The position numbers and the translations under genes were made by a program. A DNA stretch of 64,000 nucleotides, taken from contig OY755042.1 of assembly GCA_963576565.1 (NCBI GenBank), positions 13,928,262-13,992,261 of the forward strand. Reading direction: 5' to 3'. The first letter of the stretch is position 1, and each line of letters begins with the position of its first letter. The stretch is from Aspidapion aeneum. Its lineage: Eukaryota > Arthropoda > Insecta > Coleoptera > Brentidae. The notes below the pieces were generated by a model. The model made no database searches, had not been told where the DNA came from, and saw nothing but the letters and a program-made list of their open reading frames with translations. Shown here one piece after another: positions 54,690 to 64,000 of the stretch.

Positions 54690-54905
54690 TCTTTTGTTTT
54701 TACTCTGGTAGTTTCTTTTGTATTCGGTAGATGTCACCACTTTTGTGAAAAGCGTACGGTATCGCAGGAAATATTATTTATTTATCTTACCAATATTGTA
54801 AGATGAGATTTATATACCGTCTTCTAGCTTGACAAGGGTGTCACGCTCAAGGATTATAGATTATAATATGTCACGCTGACTATGCAGTGTTCTGAAGAGT
54901 CCCTT
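54690..54905 (+). repeat. Segmental repeat L, copy 1
   Basis: CTCTGGTAGTTTCTTTTGTA, GTATCGCAGG, TGTAAGATGAGATTTATATA and GCTTGACAAGGGTGTCAC recur in the same order at 57110-57295 with scattered substitutions. Confidence 0.85.
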
Positions 54906-55325
54906 ATATTATTATTATTATTATTAAAGGTCTTTATTCAATTTTCCAGCAACTTATAAAAAATTAACAATATAATATTCTTATAGACCAATAACTACTG
55001 CCAGAAAAAGGCCGAAGATCAGCTGTCTGTTACATCCAGAATAATGAAATAGACTCTGATTTGCATCTTAAGCCAAGAAAATTAAAACAATAATAATTCA
55101 TATTTTAAAACATACCTAGCTTAATTTAAGTAAATCTTTGCGACATATATTTTTTAAATAAACTATCTATAAAAAAAGATATAAAACTAAAAATGTCATT
55201 TATTTTTATTTGCTTAGAATATATTATTAAGTTATAAAAAGAAAAAGGATTAAGTTTTTTTGTGTATTTGAGAGCAGAAACTAAAAAATCTTAAAGAAAC
55301 AAAAACTATATAATATACTCCTATA
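54906..55325. other. Unassigned DNA with an ATT microsatellite
   Basis: A short (ATT)n run lies at about 54905-54927. There is no gene. Confidence 0.5.
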
Positions 55326-55326
55326 A

Positions 55327-55989
55327 CTTAGGGGCCATAGTGCAGCAGGTGATAGAGGAGGTTATTTCTGACAAAAAAGTTTATATAGCATGCGGGTCAA
55401 CACACATATAGGATTTTAAAAGTGAGAGGAGTAGGGGAAAAAGGGTTTTACAAAAAAAAGAAAATCTGCCACAGCCAGCTGAATCTGCTGAATACTCAGC
55501 TCATTTGATAAAATTACAAGTTGAGGAGATACTGTCTATCAAAATAACCTCCAAAAATGTGTAAAAAATAATAATTAAAAAAAAATAATTTTTGCTTACT
55601 CAATCTTTTAAAAAATATCAATAATATTTTGTTATTATGTCTCGCTAGAGACTTGTTTTTATTACCAAAGAATATTTAAAAAAACATTGCATTTAACATG
55701 GCATTTATAAAAGTTTATAACAAAAAAACAGTTTAAAAAAAAATTGACCGACTAATTTTTTACAAAATAGTTTTTATTTTAATTTATTGCCCTTGTTCGA
55801 ATATAGGACCTTACCCAATTTCATATTTTTACTGCCTTTTTTTAAAAAGTTATTATCAAAAAAGTTAAAAAAATCGCCAAATTTGATGCTCTGTATCTCG
55901 AAAAAGAAAGAGTTTTGACCCATGCCTTGTAGGAACTTTTTTTATCAGACAGGACCTCTTCTATCACCTGTTGGCCTATGGCCCCTAAG
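55327..55989. mobile_element. TIR element with ACTTAGGGGCCATAG ends
   Basis: ACTTAGGGGCCATAG and CAGGTGATAGAGGAGGT at the left are mirrored by ACCTCTTCTATCACCTG and CTATGGCCCCTAAGT at the right. Weaker pairing continues inward for about 80 bp. The interior is A/T-rich without an open frame. Confidence 0.85.
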
Positions 55990-56082
55990 TAATGGTACAC
56001 CCTGTATAGTTAGTTAGTGTGTGGAAGTAATCAGCATTAATCTAAAAATAAATTTGATTTAAGAGTTTTTTTAAATGTGATA

Positions 56083-56475
56083 CACGGTAAAAAAAATTGT
56101 CTTAGATCAAAGTGCTTTGAAGTAAAATATTTTGTGCTTTCCTATTCACCTAGAGAATATTTTCTTGATTTAGAATAAAAAATGTCTTTTATTTTAATGT
56201 GAAACAGAAATTGTTTTATTATAAATTGGAATTGAATTAATCTAAGGCACTGTTTTCTCTGAAAGCAAAATATATTATATGAAGACAATTTGTTTTGTTA
56301 CAAAATGGAGTATACTGAAACAAAACAATTGAAGAAGAAAAATAAAGTGTTGTTTTAAGATTAAACGCGTTGAACTACAGAGAAATATTTTAATTCAAAA
56401 CAAATTGTTTTAAGGTAATCAATTTATTCAAAAAAAAAAAACGTGTTTTCATTGTAGACAAAATATTTCACCGTG
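56083..56475 (+). mobile_element. TIR MITE family D, copy 3
   Basis: The 393-bp element starts CACGGTAAAAAAAATTGTCT and ends TTTCACCGTG, flanked by TA on both sides. It matches 14182-14606 throughout. Confidence 0.88.
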
Positions 56476-56479
56476 TATG

Positions 56480-57109
56480 GATAAGGATTATAAGTTTTAG
56501 CAACTTGATAGGTAAATAATTTTTTGTAAAATTCCGTTCGGTGTTTGGGAATCGTGATACGACTCTTACCTCTGATGTTGCGATTGTGTCTGTGTCTGCG
56601 AAAAGACGATTTATTGAAAAGATAAGAAGGTCTCTTAGAGATGATTATTTTGTGAAATAGAACTGAGAACCATTTAATAGTTGGGTCAGATAATTTATAA
56701 GAAATTCTGTTTCTTCGTCTAGTTGCACAAATTAACCTTAGACATGAATTCTGACAAACCTGTATCCTACGTTGGTCAGCAGCATCAATGCATGGGCCAT
56801 AAACCTTTAAGGACGAAACAGTTAACTGTCACACTTGTGTGTCCATTAGATCTTGGACCCCCGTGGGTGTACAGCTATCGAGCTGCCCACGGAAAAATAC
56901 AACATAAACAGAATCTTTCTATGCTCGCTTAGCCACGAAAAATTGTTGTTTTTTTATTCACGGGTACTAAACTTTACGTTTGTAGTATTTTTCACTCACA
57001 CTCCGCTGACTCGACAAACGTCGTGAAGGCAGCAAAAATACAGCATCCATGACATAACCAAAGGGACAAATTTTGTCACGGTCATAAATACTGTTCTAAT
57101 TTTGTCTGC
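56480..57109. repeat. Segment with block M, copy 1
   Basis: A block at about 56820-56930 (AGTTAACTGTCA, GGGTGTACAGCTATCGAGCT, GCCCACGGAAAAATACAA) recurs at about 57300-57410. No gene is supported. The 69-codon frame through the block is not conserved in the second copy. Confidence 0.7.
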
Positions 57110-57410
57110 CTGCCTTTTGTTTCTACTCTGGTAGTTTCTTTTGTATTCGGTAGATGTCGCCTATTTTGTGAAACGCGTATGGCATCGCAGGCATTATTAT
57201 TTATTTCTCTTACCAATATCGTAAGATGAGATTTGTATACAGTGTTTTAGCTTGACAAGGGTGTCACATTGACCATGCAGTGTTCTTTAAAAATGAAACA
57301 GTTAACTGTCAACACTTAATAGGTGAATATTAGATCTTAGACTCCCGTGGGTGTACAGCTTTCGAGCTGCCCACGAAAAAATACAAGAGAAACCAAATCT
57401 TTCTATAGGG
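57110..57410 (+). repeat. Segmental repeat L copy 2 joined to block M copy 2
   Basis: It pairs with 54690-54905 (first part) and 56820-56930 (second part). In this copy the two parts are adjacent, which suggests the arrangement in the ancestral unit. Confidence 0.8.
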
Positions 57411-57786
57411 TAGACCGGGGCTAGTTGACTAACGGGGTTAGTTGACTTATTGCCTGTAATGTTAGTGTATTCTAATAAATAGCGCCACATTTGCGAATTT
57501 CGTACTTATTGGTATTAAATCCGACATTATCCGTATCGCTGTGATGAAAGGTCGTGTTGTGTGTCAGTGGGAATAATTAATCTACAATCATTGTTGGTAT
57601 GTAATAATTTTCTAACTTAATTATTAATTATTGTTCGTTGGGTTGTGTTTAAAACGTTTTTATAAATATTTACCTATAACCTATATGATTTTACATATTT
57701 TAATCATAACGGATATTTGCATGTTCTTAAATGTGGCCTACATTTTGGGTGACGTCATGCGGGGTTTCTTGACTAAGCACATGTGG

Positions 57787-57969
57787 CAGTGGCGTATATA
57801 AGGGGGGACTGGGGGGCCCGGGCCCCCCCGAAGCTAAGATTTTTTTAGATATTTTCCACATATTTCCTGAATACAAACATAAAATAGCATAAAATACGGC
57901 CTCGGGTTTCGGGCCCCCCCCCAAACTGCCTCGGGCCCACCCCGAAACTTTTTTCTATATACGCCACTG
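57787..57969 (+). mobile_element. hAT-type MITE family A, complete 183-bp copy
   Basis: It starts CAGTGGCGTATATAAGGGGG and ends TATATACGCCACTG with a perfect 8-bp target duplication ACATGTGG (57779-57786 and 57970-57977). This is the best reference copy of the family in this window. Confidence 0.97.
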
Positions 57970-58120
57970 ACATGTGGGGTTAGTTGACTATATAGTCAAC
58001 TAACCCCGCATGTGCTGTTGTTTTACCTAAGGAGACTCATCGTAAAGGCAATCTTTATAGGAAACGAACATTGATTTTCCATTTTTTGGTTATTATTTTT
58101 GACATGTTTTCATCGGTTTT

Positions 58121-58300
58121 GCATCATCTTCAGAATCCGATGGTGATACTGAGTGCCTGGTGTGCGACGAATCTTATCGTATTGGCGCAAGCGGTGGCAA
58201 CTGGGTGCAATGCATCAGTTGTCGCAGATCCAATATTATCTCTATTAGTTTAGTTGTTTTTTTTGTTTTGTTTAGCACTCAACTACTTTTATAATTTAAG
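58121..58300 (+). pseudogene. C-terminal zinc finger of a pogo-like transposase
   Basis: The frame from 58121 reads ASSSESDGDTECLVCDESYR and then IGASGGNWVQCISCRRSN before ending at a TAA near 58300. The CxxC...WVQCxxC arrangement after an acidic Ser-rich linker matches the small C-terminal finger found on many insect pogo-like transposases (usually followed by WAH..C, which is lost here). The rest of the transposase is not recognisable nearby. Confidence 0.65.
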
Positions 58301-58360
58301 AAAATACACCTTTACTATAAAACTATAATAAATTATCAAGTCAACTAACCCCCTTATACT

Positions 58361-58900
58361 TGACACACAAATTATAACAACTTAAAAAGAGATGCCACAA
58401 CCCCATCAAAGTCAAAGTTAACTTTATTCAACTTCTTCCTATAATTTTTCTGAATGTGCCTCAGCACAGCGCGGTATCGGGTTTCGATAAGATTTGGTCC
58501 AACAGGATATTGGAAATGCGATATTTAATACCTAGACTTCCGCTATCGTAAGATTTCCATTAAACCCGACACCATTTTTAGTCAATTGATTTTCTTTGCG
58601 TTTACTAAAAGGGTTAGTTAGTCTTTGACAGTAATACATAAATCACTTTTCGCAGTGGCGTAACAATGTTGGGAGGAGGGTCGACCCGTATTTTTTCAGA
58701 AATGCCTGCTTATTAAACTTTTTTAAAAAGCAGCTCTTTTTATATGCCAATACCAGTATCAATTTCGAAATGCGCATGTGCAGAATTGTCACGGAACTTC
58801 CAATACCCTCCCAAGTAACATTTCATTACTAATAAGAGCTTTAAGAACATTCTTACAGCAAAAAGTGGGGAACTAAATTCCTACTGCTACTACTATGTCG
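58361..58900. other. Unassigned DNA, possible short coding remnant on the minus strand
   Basis: On the minus strand around 58530-58390 about 46 codons are open and read FQYPVGPNLIETRYRAVL and then RHIQKNYRKKLNKVNFDG, which looks protein-like, but I cannot assign a family. A hAT-type end CAGTGGCGTAACAATG is at 58654 with no clear partner. Confidence 0.3.
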
Positions 58901-58904
58901 GTTT

Positions 58905-59400
58905 AGAACGTTTTTCTACGTTGTCCGACGCCTATTCTCCACCTCCTTCGTTCCTGACAATCATTTCCTGTCAGATTTTTTTGACTCATTGATCTTTGGA
59001 TTGACTGTTGTCATTCTAGTTTAGAACGCCCTCTTTTTCTGCGCCCTATTGGTTGCCATTCTAGGACCTGCTTTGGTAATCTTTCGTCGTTCATCCGTTG
59101 TACATGGCCGTATCATATCAGTTGCGTTTTAGTGATATCATCCGTTTTGCTTGCCTCGATTCCCATTCTTTCTTTTATGATCTCATTTCTTATGTGGTCC
59201 ATTCTAGATATTCTCATTGATCTTCTTATTGCATCCATTTCGACACTTTCCATTTTTCTTTTGTATTTTTCTGTTACGCGACAAGTCTCTATTCCATACA
59301 ACAGCGTGCTTTTCACCATTGTTTCATATATGTTAAATTTTACATTCTTTTTTATCTCTCTGCTCCTTAATATTCTGTCCGCCATCTTAAATTTTAAGAT
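58905..59400 (-). pseudogene. C-terminal fragment of a LINE reverse transcriptase
   Basis: The minus strand from 59385 reads MADRILRSREIKKNVKFNIY, ETMVKSTLLYGIETCRVTEK, MDAIRRSMRISRMDHIRNEI and KERMGIEASKTDDI. After a stop it continues YGHVQRMNDERLPKQVLEW, GRRKRGRSK and RRRWRIGVGQRRKTF. This is the thumb and C-terminal region (LYG.ET, RR..RISR.D.IRN, YGHV.RM, P.GRRKRGRP) of the insect endonuclease-reverse transcriptase LINEs. The main frame is open for 90 codons. One stop lies just before YGHV. Confidence 0.92.
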
Positions 59401-59429
59401 GGCGATAAACTTTGATCATGATCTTTAAA

Positions 59430-59700
59430 AAGCAATCAATTCTCACCAGAACGTTTTTTATTTCATTAAAATCGGTTCAGTAGTAATGAATTCATAAGAA
59501 AATAAATGCAGACATGATTGTGAATGCAATCGTGTAATATGCAAAACAATGGTTGAAACAAATATTTTTAGAACCACTGAACCGATTTTGCTGACTCGTA
59601 CCTTATTGTGCATGGCAAAAAAGTTTTATACTGATTTAAAAAAATAATTAACACATGTTCGCAACACAAGAACAAACAAGCATCGATTATAGGAGAGGTT
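59430..59700 (-). repeat. Dispersed repeat family J, copy 2
   Basis: Reverse-orientation match to 32750-33065. It includes TTTCATTAAAATCGGTTCAG at about 59460 and ACTGAACCGATTTTGCTGA at about 59576. Confidence 0.8.
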
Positions 59701-60235
59701 TGTTGTAAATGAGAGGCAGCAATTTGTCCCTTTTCCTCAGGCAACCAAAATGTTAGGCACGCCCCCTGGCAAGATAATAAACCAAAACGATCTTGAAAAA
59801 GAAAAACCTATAAACTCCACTGTAACTTAAAATCTTTTCCAACAGTACAGTGTTTAACTTAAATTTTATAGTTTTTAGATAGGCAGTAGTTATTGTTTTG
59901 TTTGTCTTTGTAACATTCATGAACTTTTAACGGGTAATTTATAAAATATGTTGAAAACCGAAACCTTCATTATAATCCTCTTAAATAAGTTGTTTAACTA
60001 AGCACTGCGCTCGTAAATGTTTGCTTTTTTCACTTGCTTACTGATTAGTTGTGTATTTATTGTCTGGCTAATGACTTGTTTTCTTTACGTCTTATATGCT
60101 TATGTGGTTTGTTACGATCGCTCGTCGTTCATTCATTAGCATTTAAATATTTTAAAAAATTTACATCATTTTTTAACAACCACAGCTCGTAAATGGATGT
60201 AAAATAGTTTTAAACATAGGTAATAGGGTAAAAAA
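59701..60235. other. Unassigned DNA
   Basis: No gene or element is recognised. Confidence 0.4.
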
Positions 60236-60239
60236 GCAG

Positions 60240-60845
60240 CACTACACACAGTAAAAAAACGAGTGTTGAATTTAATACTCAAAAGTGGTACATATAGGTC
60301 CACACTGATGCAAGGAAATTAACCACCATCACCTTATGGTTAAATGTGTTAAAAAGCATATTTACAGTTTGTGTTTTTTTAGGTAAATAAAGTGTTAAAT
60401 AAAATAATTTATAGGTTTAAAATGATAATGAGAGTGTTAAACTTTTGGTTAAAGTAACACTCAAACTGTTTATTCTACACTGCTAAGGAGACTAAATAAC
60501 ACACTACTAATGTAAAGTTTTATTGATTTAGTGGAGAAATACACCAATTGAGTGTTAAAAGTATACCTACGGGAAAGGTACATTGCATATTGAGAGTGTA
60601 AAAACACACCCAAATATGGTAAAATTACAGTGTTAAAGACACACTAAATAAACTAAGTGTTATTTTAATAAACGGCTTTATTAAACATATGCATACACAA
60701 GTACATTTAAAAAGTTTAAACATAGGTATACATTATTTTTTAACTGCAAATATTTGTTTTTTCTTAAATTAAAAACGTTATTCTTTAACAAAAACTTGTA
60801 CTTATTTCTAATTAGAAAATCCTAAAACTAAAATACCGCGCAACA
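60240..60845 (-). repeat. Dispersed repeat family H, copy 2
   Basis: Reverse of blocks at 34915-36740: GAGTGTTGAATTTAATACTC, ACCTTATGGTTAA, AATTGAGTGTTAAAAGTATA, AATAAACGGCTTTATTAAAC and AGTTTAAACATAGGTA. This copy lacks the insertions found in the first copy. It ends near CCGCGCAACAGAAGTGCAA (60838). Confidence 0.78.
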
Positions 60846-61064
60846 GAAGTGCAACTTTTAACTTTTGCCCTAAATATTAACAAGTCTCAAACTTTTTTGC
60901 AAAATTGGATCCGGTTTTTGGTATCTTTAAAAATTTTTTTGGTAAAAATCAATCGGTAGAAATAAACGAAATACAAAACTTTGCCTGCAGTAAAATTTTT
61001 AATAATTCTGTTTTCAGAAAAAATACTATAGTCCAGAAATTCAAGTTTCGATAATAGGGACTTA

Positions 61065-61320
61065 TTGGAATAAAACCGCACTTTATTTTAGAGTCGACTT
61101 TATTCTGACCGATTTACAAAGAAAAATGACAGCTGACCTCTCAAAATTGACATACCAAAGTCAAAAATATAGTCGCTACCTTTCATTTAATAAATACAGA
61201 CAGTAATAAATCCGGTTCTTAAATACACAAAGGTCAAATTTTGAATGAAAGCAGCTGCTTTTTATATGTAAATCTGTCACAATACGGTCGATTCTAAAAT
61301 AAGGTCAGGTTTTATTCCAA
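61065..61320. mobile_element. TA-flanked MITE with TTGGAATAAAACC ends
   Basis: The left end TTGGAATAAAACCGCACTTT and right end AAGGTCAGGTTTTATTCCAA are inverted repeats that extend inward for about 100 bp (AGTCGAC/GTCGATT, GATTTACA/TGTAAATC, AGCTG/CAGCTG). TA lies on both sides (61063-61064 and 61321-61322). Confidence 0.88.
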
Positions 61321-61322
61321 TA

Positions 61323-61728
61323 GGTGTTGAGGACAGTTCTTTTATGGTACAGTCACTTATAGCTACTTTTACAACTTTCAGTAAAACTTAAGTAAACTCT
61401 AAGTTTAAACTAAAGTTTGATTTTAAAATAATCATTTTACAACTACCGTTTAACGTCAGTTTGTTTTGGTATGGTGTTACAAATAATAATTATCTGTCAG
61501 TGTCAATAAAAAAATAGACGAAAAACATTTTTTTTAAGGTTATATACTTAAGTTTGTGGTACAAACCCCCATCCTCTAGTAAAGTTTAAACTTAAGTTTA
61601 AAGTTAAACGCTAGTTCGTAAATTCGGAGTTTAAACTTCAGATTGCAGTTTTTAAACTCCAGTGATAAAAGTGCCCCTTAGAAAACATGGGAGAAAACAA
61701 ATTTGGATTTTTTTAAAATTTGTTACTT
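61323..61728. other. DNA with repeated AAGTTTAAACTT motifs
   Basis: AAGTTTAAACT-type palindromes recur between about 61398 and 61660. No gene is recognised. An intron of the minus-strand gene may run through it. Confidence 0.5.
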
Positions 61729-61730
61729 AC

Positions 61731-61850
61731 TGTACAGAAGATCAATAGCTTTTCTGCAGATGATTGAGTGGAGTCTCTTCTCCCAGTTTTTTTTCCTTTT
61801 GCAGTTGATGGCGGCATGTGCAAAAGGTCCAAAGCTGCTCTTGTCCCAAA
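61731..61850 (-). CDS. Exon C of a probable spliced gene (minus strand)
   Basis: The exon is preceded (in transcript sense) by TATTTTTTAG and ends TGTACA|GTAAGT, both strong splice signals. In the phase that follows exon B spliced at 61977 it is open throughout and reads VWDKSSFGPFAHAAINCKR, then KKNWEKRLHSIICRKAIDLL. A second phase is also open for most of its length, so the phase depends on which of two donors exon B uses. No catalytic motif is recognised. The downstream exons are not found in the window. Confidence 0.5.
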
Positions 61851-61976
61851 CTAAAAAATATCTACAGTTATGCTGTCCTTGGCTTGAAGCAATGCCTTGC
61901 TTCTTTCATATAAAGATAATATTTTCACAAACTTAACAAGTTCACAAAACAAAGTCAACTGAGCATTTTTACCAAC

Positions 61977-62121
61977 CTGTAAAAGAGGAAGTTCCATTTA
62001 TTTCTGGATTGATTTGGCATGCTGTACTGACATAAACATTTAGTATTGTGTTAACATAAAAAGTAAATTTATCTATACAGTTCCTAGCAGAAGGATAGAG
62101 GATTTCAAAATCTTGATCAAT
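61977..62121 (-). CDS. Exon B of a probable spliced gene (minus strand)
   Basis: It is preceded by a TATTTTTTAG-type acceptor and joins exon A in phase 0 across a 57-bp intron. It reads IDQDFEILYPSARNCIDKFT, then FYVNTILNVYVSTACQINPE. Possible donors are ACAG|GTTGGT (61976) and four bases further on TTG|GTAAAA. Together with the end of exon A this gives an FPRFLDTKGL|IDQDFEILYP junction. From memory it resembles uncharacterised multi-copy animal proteins often named SAMD3-like (FP.L.DT.GLI.QDF..LFP). The codon phase agreement across the intron is strong support for a real gene or recent pseudogene. Confidence 0.6.
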
Positions 62122-62178
62122 CTAAAAAATAAAACAGTTATATTATTTTATAAACAAAACATTTTTGAGAATTTTTAC

Positions 62179-62489
62179 CAGTCCTTTGGTGTCAAGAAAT
62201 CTGGGAAACTGCGTTATTGTAAAATCAGTCGTTTTCCGAACTTCAATGGAGTTTTTCATTTTTTCAAAAATCTCTTCCCCTTGTGTATTGTAATTTGCGT
62301 TTGTAAGAAATTCGATGTCTTTTTCCTCCTCATCGCTGATTTTGCGTTCCCTTTTAGTAGGCAACTCAATAATGCTACAACTCTGTGAGCTTATTTTTAT
62401 TTTCTTGTATTTCTCTACCATACTTCTGACTACAGTCACCAGGCCAAAAAGCCAGATGGAGTTCTTTTTGAGTCATCATAAAATATTTC
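62179..62489 (-). CDS. Exon A of a probable spliced gene (minus strand), with an apparent 1-nt lesion
   Basis: The acceptor TTCTCTTTAAG lies at 62490. The first part reads EIFYDDSKRTPSGFLAW. From about 62439 the reading continues in another frame as VTVVRSMVEKYKKIKISS, an acidic stretch RKISDEEEKDIEFLTNA, and FTITQFPRFLDTKGL to the donor CTG|GTAAAA at 62179. One base is missing near 62440 (exon length 311 bp instead of a multiple of three in the joined frame), so this is either a pseudogene lesion, an assembly error or a sign that the first part is not coding. Function unknown; see exon B for the family guess. Confidence 0.5.
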
Positions 62490-62765
62490 CTTAAAGAGAA
62501 GAAAAAAATAAATCTTTAAGCCATTTTAGGGTTAAATACTATGTTAATATATTTATTCTGATGTAAATGTTATTATTTTTTTACTTGTCAGTGACAGTTT
62601 TGATATTGTTAAAATAATGAGGTTTTGATAAAATGGCCTAGAATACACTGCTCAAATTCTGGAAAAAGTACTTTTAAGTCATATCAGTTTTTTTTAAATC
62701 AGCTGTACATTCATTGTTAAAACTGACTAAAGTACAAATAAAGTAAAGTATATAGAAAAAAGATT

Positions 62766-62898
62766 TGGGGTGGTCTTGAGACAGTTTTGGGGTCGAGGCC
62801 CCATGAGGCTGTATCTTATGTTTGTATTCATGAAATATGGGGAAAATATTTTTAAAAATTTCTGAGGGGCCCGGGATCCCTCCTTATTTACGCCACTG
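62766..62898 (-). mobile_element. hAT-type MITE family A, truncated copy in an intron
   Basis: Reverse orientation. The CAGTGGCGTAAATAAGGAGG end is at 62898, the ATGAATACAAACATAAGATA core follows, and the copy stops near 62766 without a second terminus. It would lie in the intron between exon 1 and exon A of the minus-strand gene. Confidence 0.8.
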
Positions 62899-63137
62899 GG
62901 ATCATTAGTAATCGATTAAAACAGGTGTTGTAAAATCTTTATAAAAAAAAGCCCACGAAAGACTATGGCGCCAGACTAGGCCTAATAAAATCAACCTGTA
63001 TAGAGTCCAAAAATGCAAACACATACTATAAGTAGTACTAGAGAGAAACTAAAATGATATACCTAATATTACTACTTTATTCCTAAAGTTTAGTTCGAAC
63101 TCCTAATCATAAAACGACTATGAACTATACTACTTAC

Positions 63138-63231
63138 CGATCACTATAATGGATACATAGTTGTCCTCTAATTCTTTTATTTTGCAGAATTTTGTTTGCC
63201 CCTTATATTTTAATTTAAACACTATCGACAT
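63138..63231 (-). CDS. Possible first coding exon of the minus-strand gene
   Basis: ATG at 63231 opens MSIVFKLKYKGQTKFCKIKE and then LEDNYVSIIVI, ending in phase 1 at a strong donor TCG|GTAAGT (63138/63137). The short basic beta-rich start is like the N-terminal (PB1-like) segment of SAMD3-like proteins, which supports a link with exons A-C, but I could not find an exon that joins it in phase to exon A. The segment upstream (63284-63370) is CpG-richer, includes a second donor AAAG|GTGAGT, and may be a 5' untranslated exon. Confidence 0.45.
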
Positions 63232-63398
63232 GATTGATTAATTAATAACTAGATCCACTAAGTTCCACCTCACGTTTACTCACCTTTTACCCAAAGTCTG
63301 TAGAAAATCTTTTAACCCAATTTGGCCGCGGCCATGAAATACGACGTTTGAGAAACGAAAACGATTTGACAGCGAGAAGGGCTTTCTATTTAACTGAC

Positions 63399-63442
63399 CA
63401 AGAATTTACTGACCAAGAATTTACTGACCAACGAATTTTCGT
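63399..63442 (+). repeat. Short direct repeat TGACCAAGAATTTAC
   Basis: About three adjacent units (ACTGACCAAGAATTT twice, then ACTGACCAACGAATT) lie upstream of the candidate first exon of the minus-strand gene. They could be promoter elements or a simple slippage product. Confidence 0.75.
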
Positions 63443-63534
63443 ATTTTTCGGTGTAAGGGCGCCAACAAAGTTTTTTTTAACTTGTTTGTAGCAAAACGAA
63501 TATTAGCTTACTAGTCTAAGCTGTTACCACTTCA

Positions 63535-64000
63535 GCTACAACTCAGTTTTATCCCAAAAACCACCTTTCCCCAGTTTCTGCCACCAAAAAAAACAACTAC
63601 TACCACCTTCCCCTAGCTTCTGTTGCCAAAAAGGCAACTACTACCATCTACTACCACCTCCTACCAGATTGTACCACCAAAAAACCAATTACTACCACTT
63701 TCATCTAGCTTGTACAGTCGGGGACTTTTTAAATTGCCGTCCTCAAAAATAAAAAATATTCCTATTTGAAATTTGGAGAAGTAGTTTGAACCAAAACAAG
63801 AAAATTGAGAACCTTACATCTGTCTGTATACATACATATATAAAAAAAAAAATTGATTTCTCTAAATGGGTAATTTTGACAGTAAAAAAATACAACGGCA
63901 ATTTAAAAAGCCCCGATGTACCGCCCAAAAACCAACTACGATCCCCTTCCACCACTCGAAAATCAACTACGACTACCTCCCCTAGATTCTAGGACCCAAG
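63535..64000 (+). repeat. Degenerate minisatellite (CAACTACTACCACC...CCCCTAGCTTCTG), interrupted by a MITE
   Basis: Imperfect units of about 55-65 bp with AACTACTACCACCTTCCCCT, TTCTGTTGCCAAAAAGGCAA and similar blocks run to the window edge. A family F MITE is inserted at 63715-63918. Frames through it encode Thr/Ser/Pro-rich text, but no start or splice context supports a gene. Confidence 0.7.
63715..63918. mobile_element. TA-flanked MITE family F, clean 204-bp copy
   Basis: The ends are CAGTCGGGGACTTTTTAAAT and TTTAAAAAGCCCCGATG, with TA on both sides (63713-63714 and 63919-63920). It is the empty-site reference for the interrupted copy at 12047-12957. Confidence 0.9.

Larger units (their letters stand above)
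57408..58360 (+). mobile_element. Decayed pogo-like element with GTTAGTTGACT ends
   Basis: The left end GGTAGACCGGGGCTAGTTGAC and an internal GGGGTTAGTTGACTTATTG are matched by GTCAACTAACCCCC at about 58340 on the right, with further copies of the same string around 57980-58013 forming a palindrome. It keeps the C-terminal zinc finger of an insect pogo-like transposase (58121-58300). A family A MITE is inserted at 57787-57969. Confidence 0.65.

Overview
The window looks like nuclear, AT-rich, gene-poor DNA of an arthropod, most likely an insect. I see no bacterial operons, rRNA or intact tRNA genes. It holds nested transposable elements: an insect-type BEL/Pao LTR retrotransposon, several APE-type LINE remnants, pogo-like and hAT-like DNA elements, many short terminal-inverted-repeat (TIR) elements, tetranucleotide repeats next to tandem-repeat elements, and candidate exons with short insect-like introns (57 and 126 bp). 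I cannot name the species.

Layout. 0-6 kb: a decayed retroelement C-terminus (minus strand, about 2 kb) and a 1 kb long-TIR element. 6-18.6 kb: a dense patchwork of repeat families, including two families with internal tandem repeats and a 1.07 kb near-perfect palindrome. 19.2-21.2 kb: a CpG-rich hairpin and island followed by a candidate small spliced transcript whose intron carries MITEs. 21.9-32.5 kb: a LINE with APE endonuclease and reverse transcriptase, split by a complete BEL/Pao element (22457-29771) and by a 0.7 kb hAT-type element (31216-31916). 33.8-34.9 kb: a hierarchical foldback element. 35-36.7 kb: nested hairpin elements. 37-47 kb: LINE fragments with hAT MITEs inside them, a tRNA-headed SINE, and a 1.75 kb non-autonomous hAT-type element. 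47.9-54 kb: two pogo-type MITEs, a 2.3 kb long inverted repeat, and further MITEs. 54.2-54.6 kb: a CpG-rich island with a perfect RFX-type X-box. 57.4-58.4 kb: a decayed pogo-like element keeping a C-terminal zinc finger. 58.9-59.4 kb: the C-terminus of a LINE. 61.7-63.2 kb: a probable spliced host-type gene or pseudogene on the minus strand.

The only near-intact coding unit is the BEL/Pao polyprotein (1623 codons plus a frame-shifted C-terminal piece). It has equal-length LTRs, a 5-bp target duplication, a primer site matching tRNA-Tyr and a purine tract, so it is a young insertion. The insertions can be ordered: LINE first, then hAT and BEL into it; repeat host, then TA-flanked element, then inner MITE. 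I found no convincing new enzymatic system. The most unusual features are the large palindromes, repeat families that appear to have been amplified as linked units, and the two candidate spliced loci.
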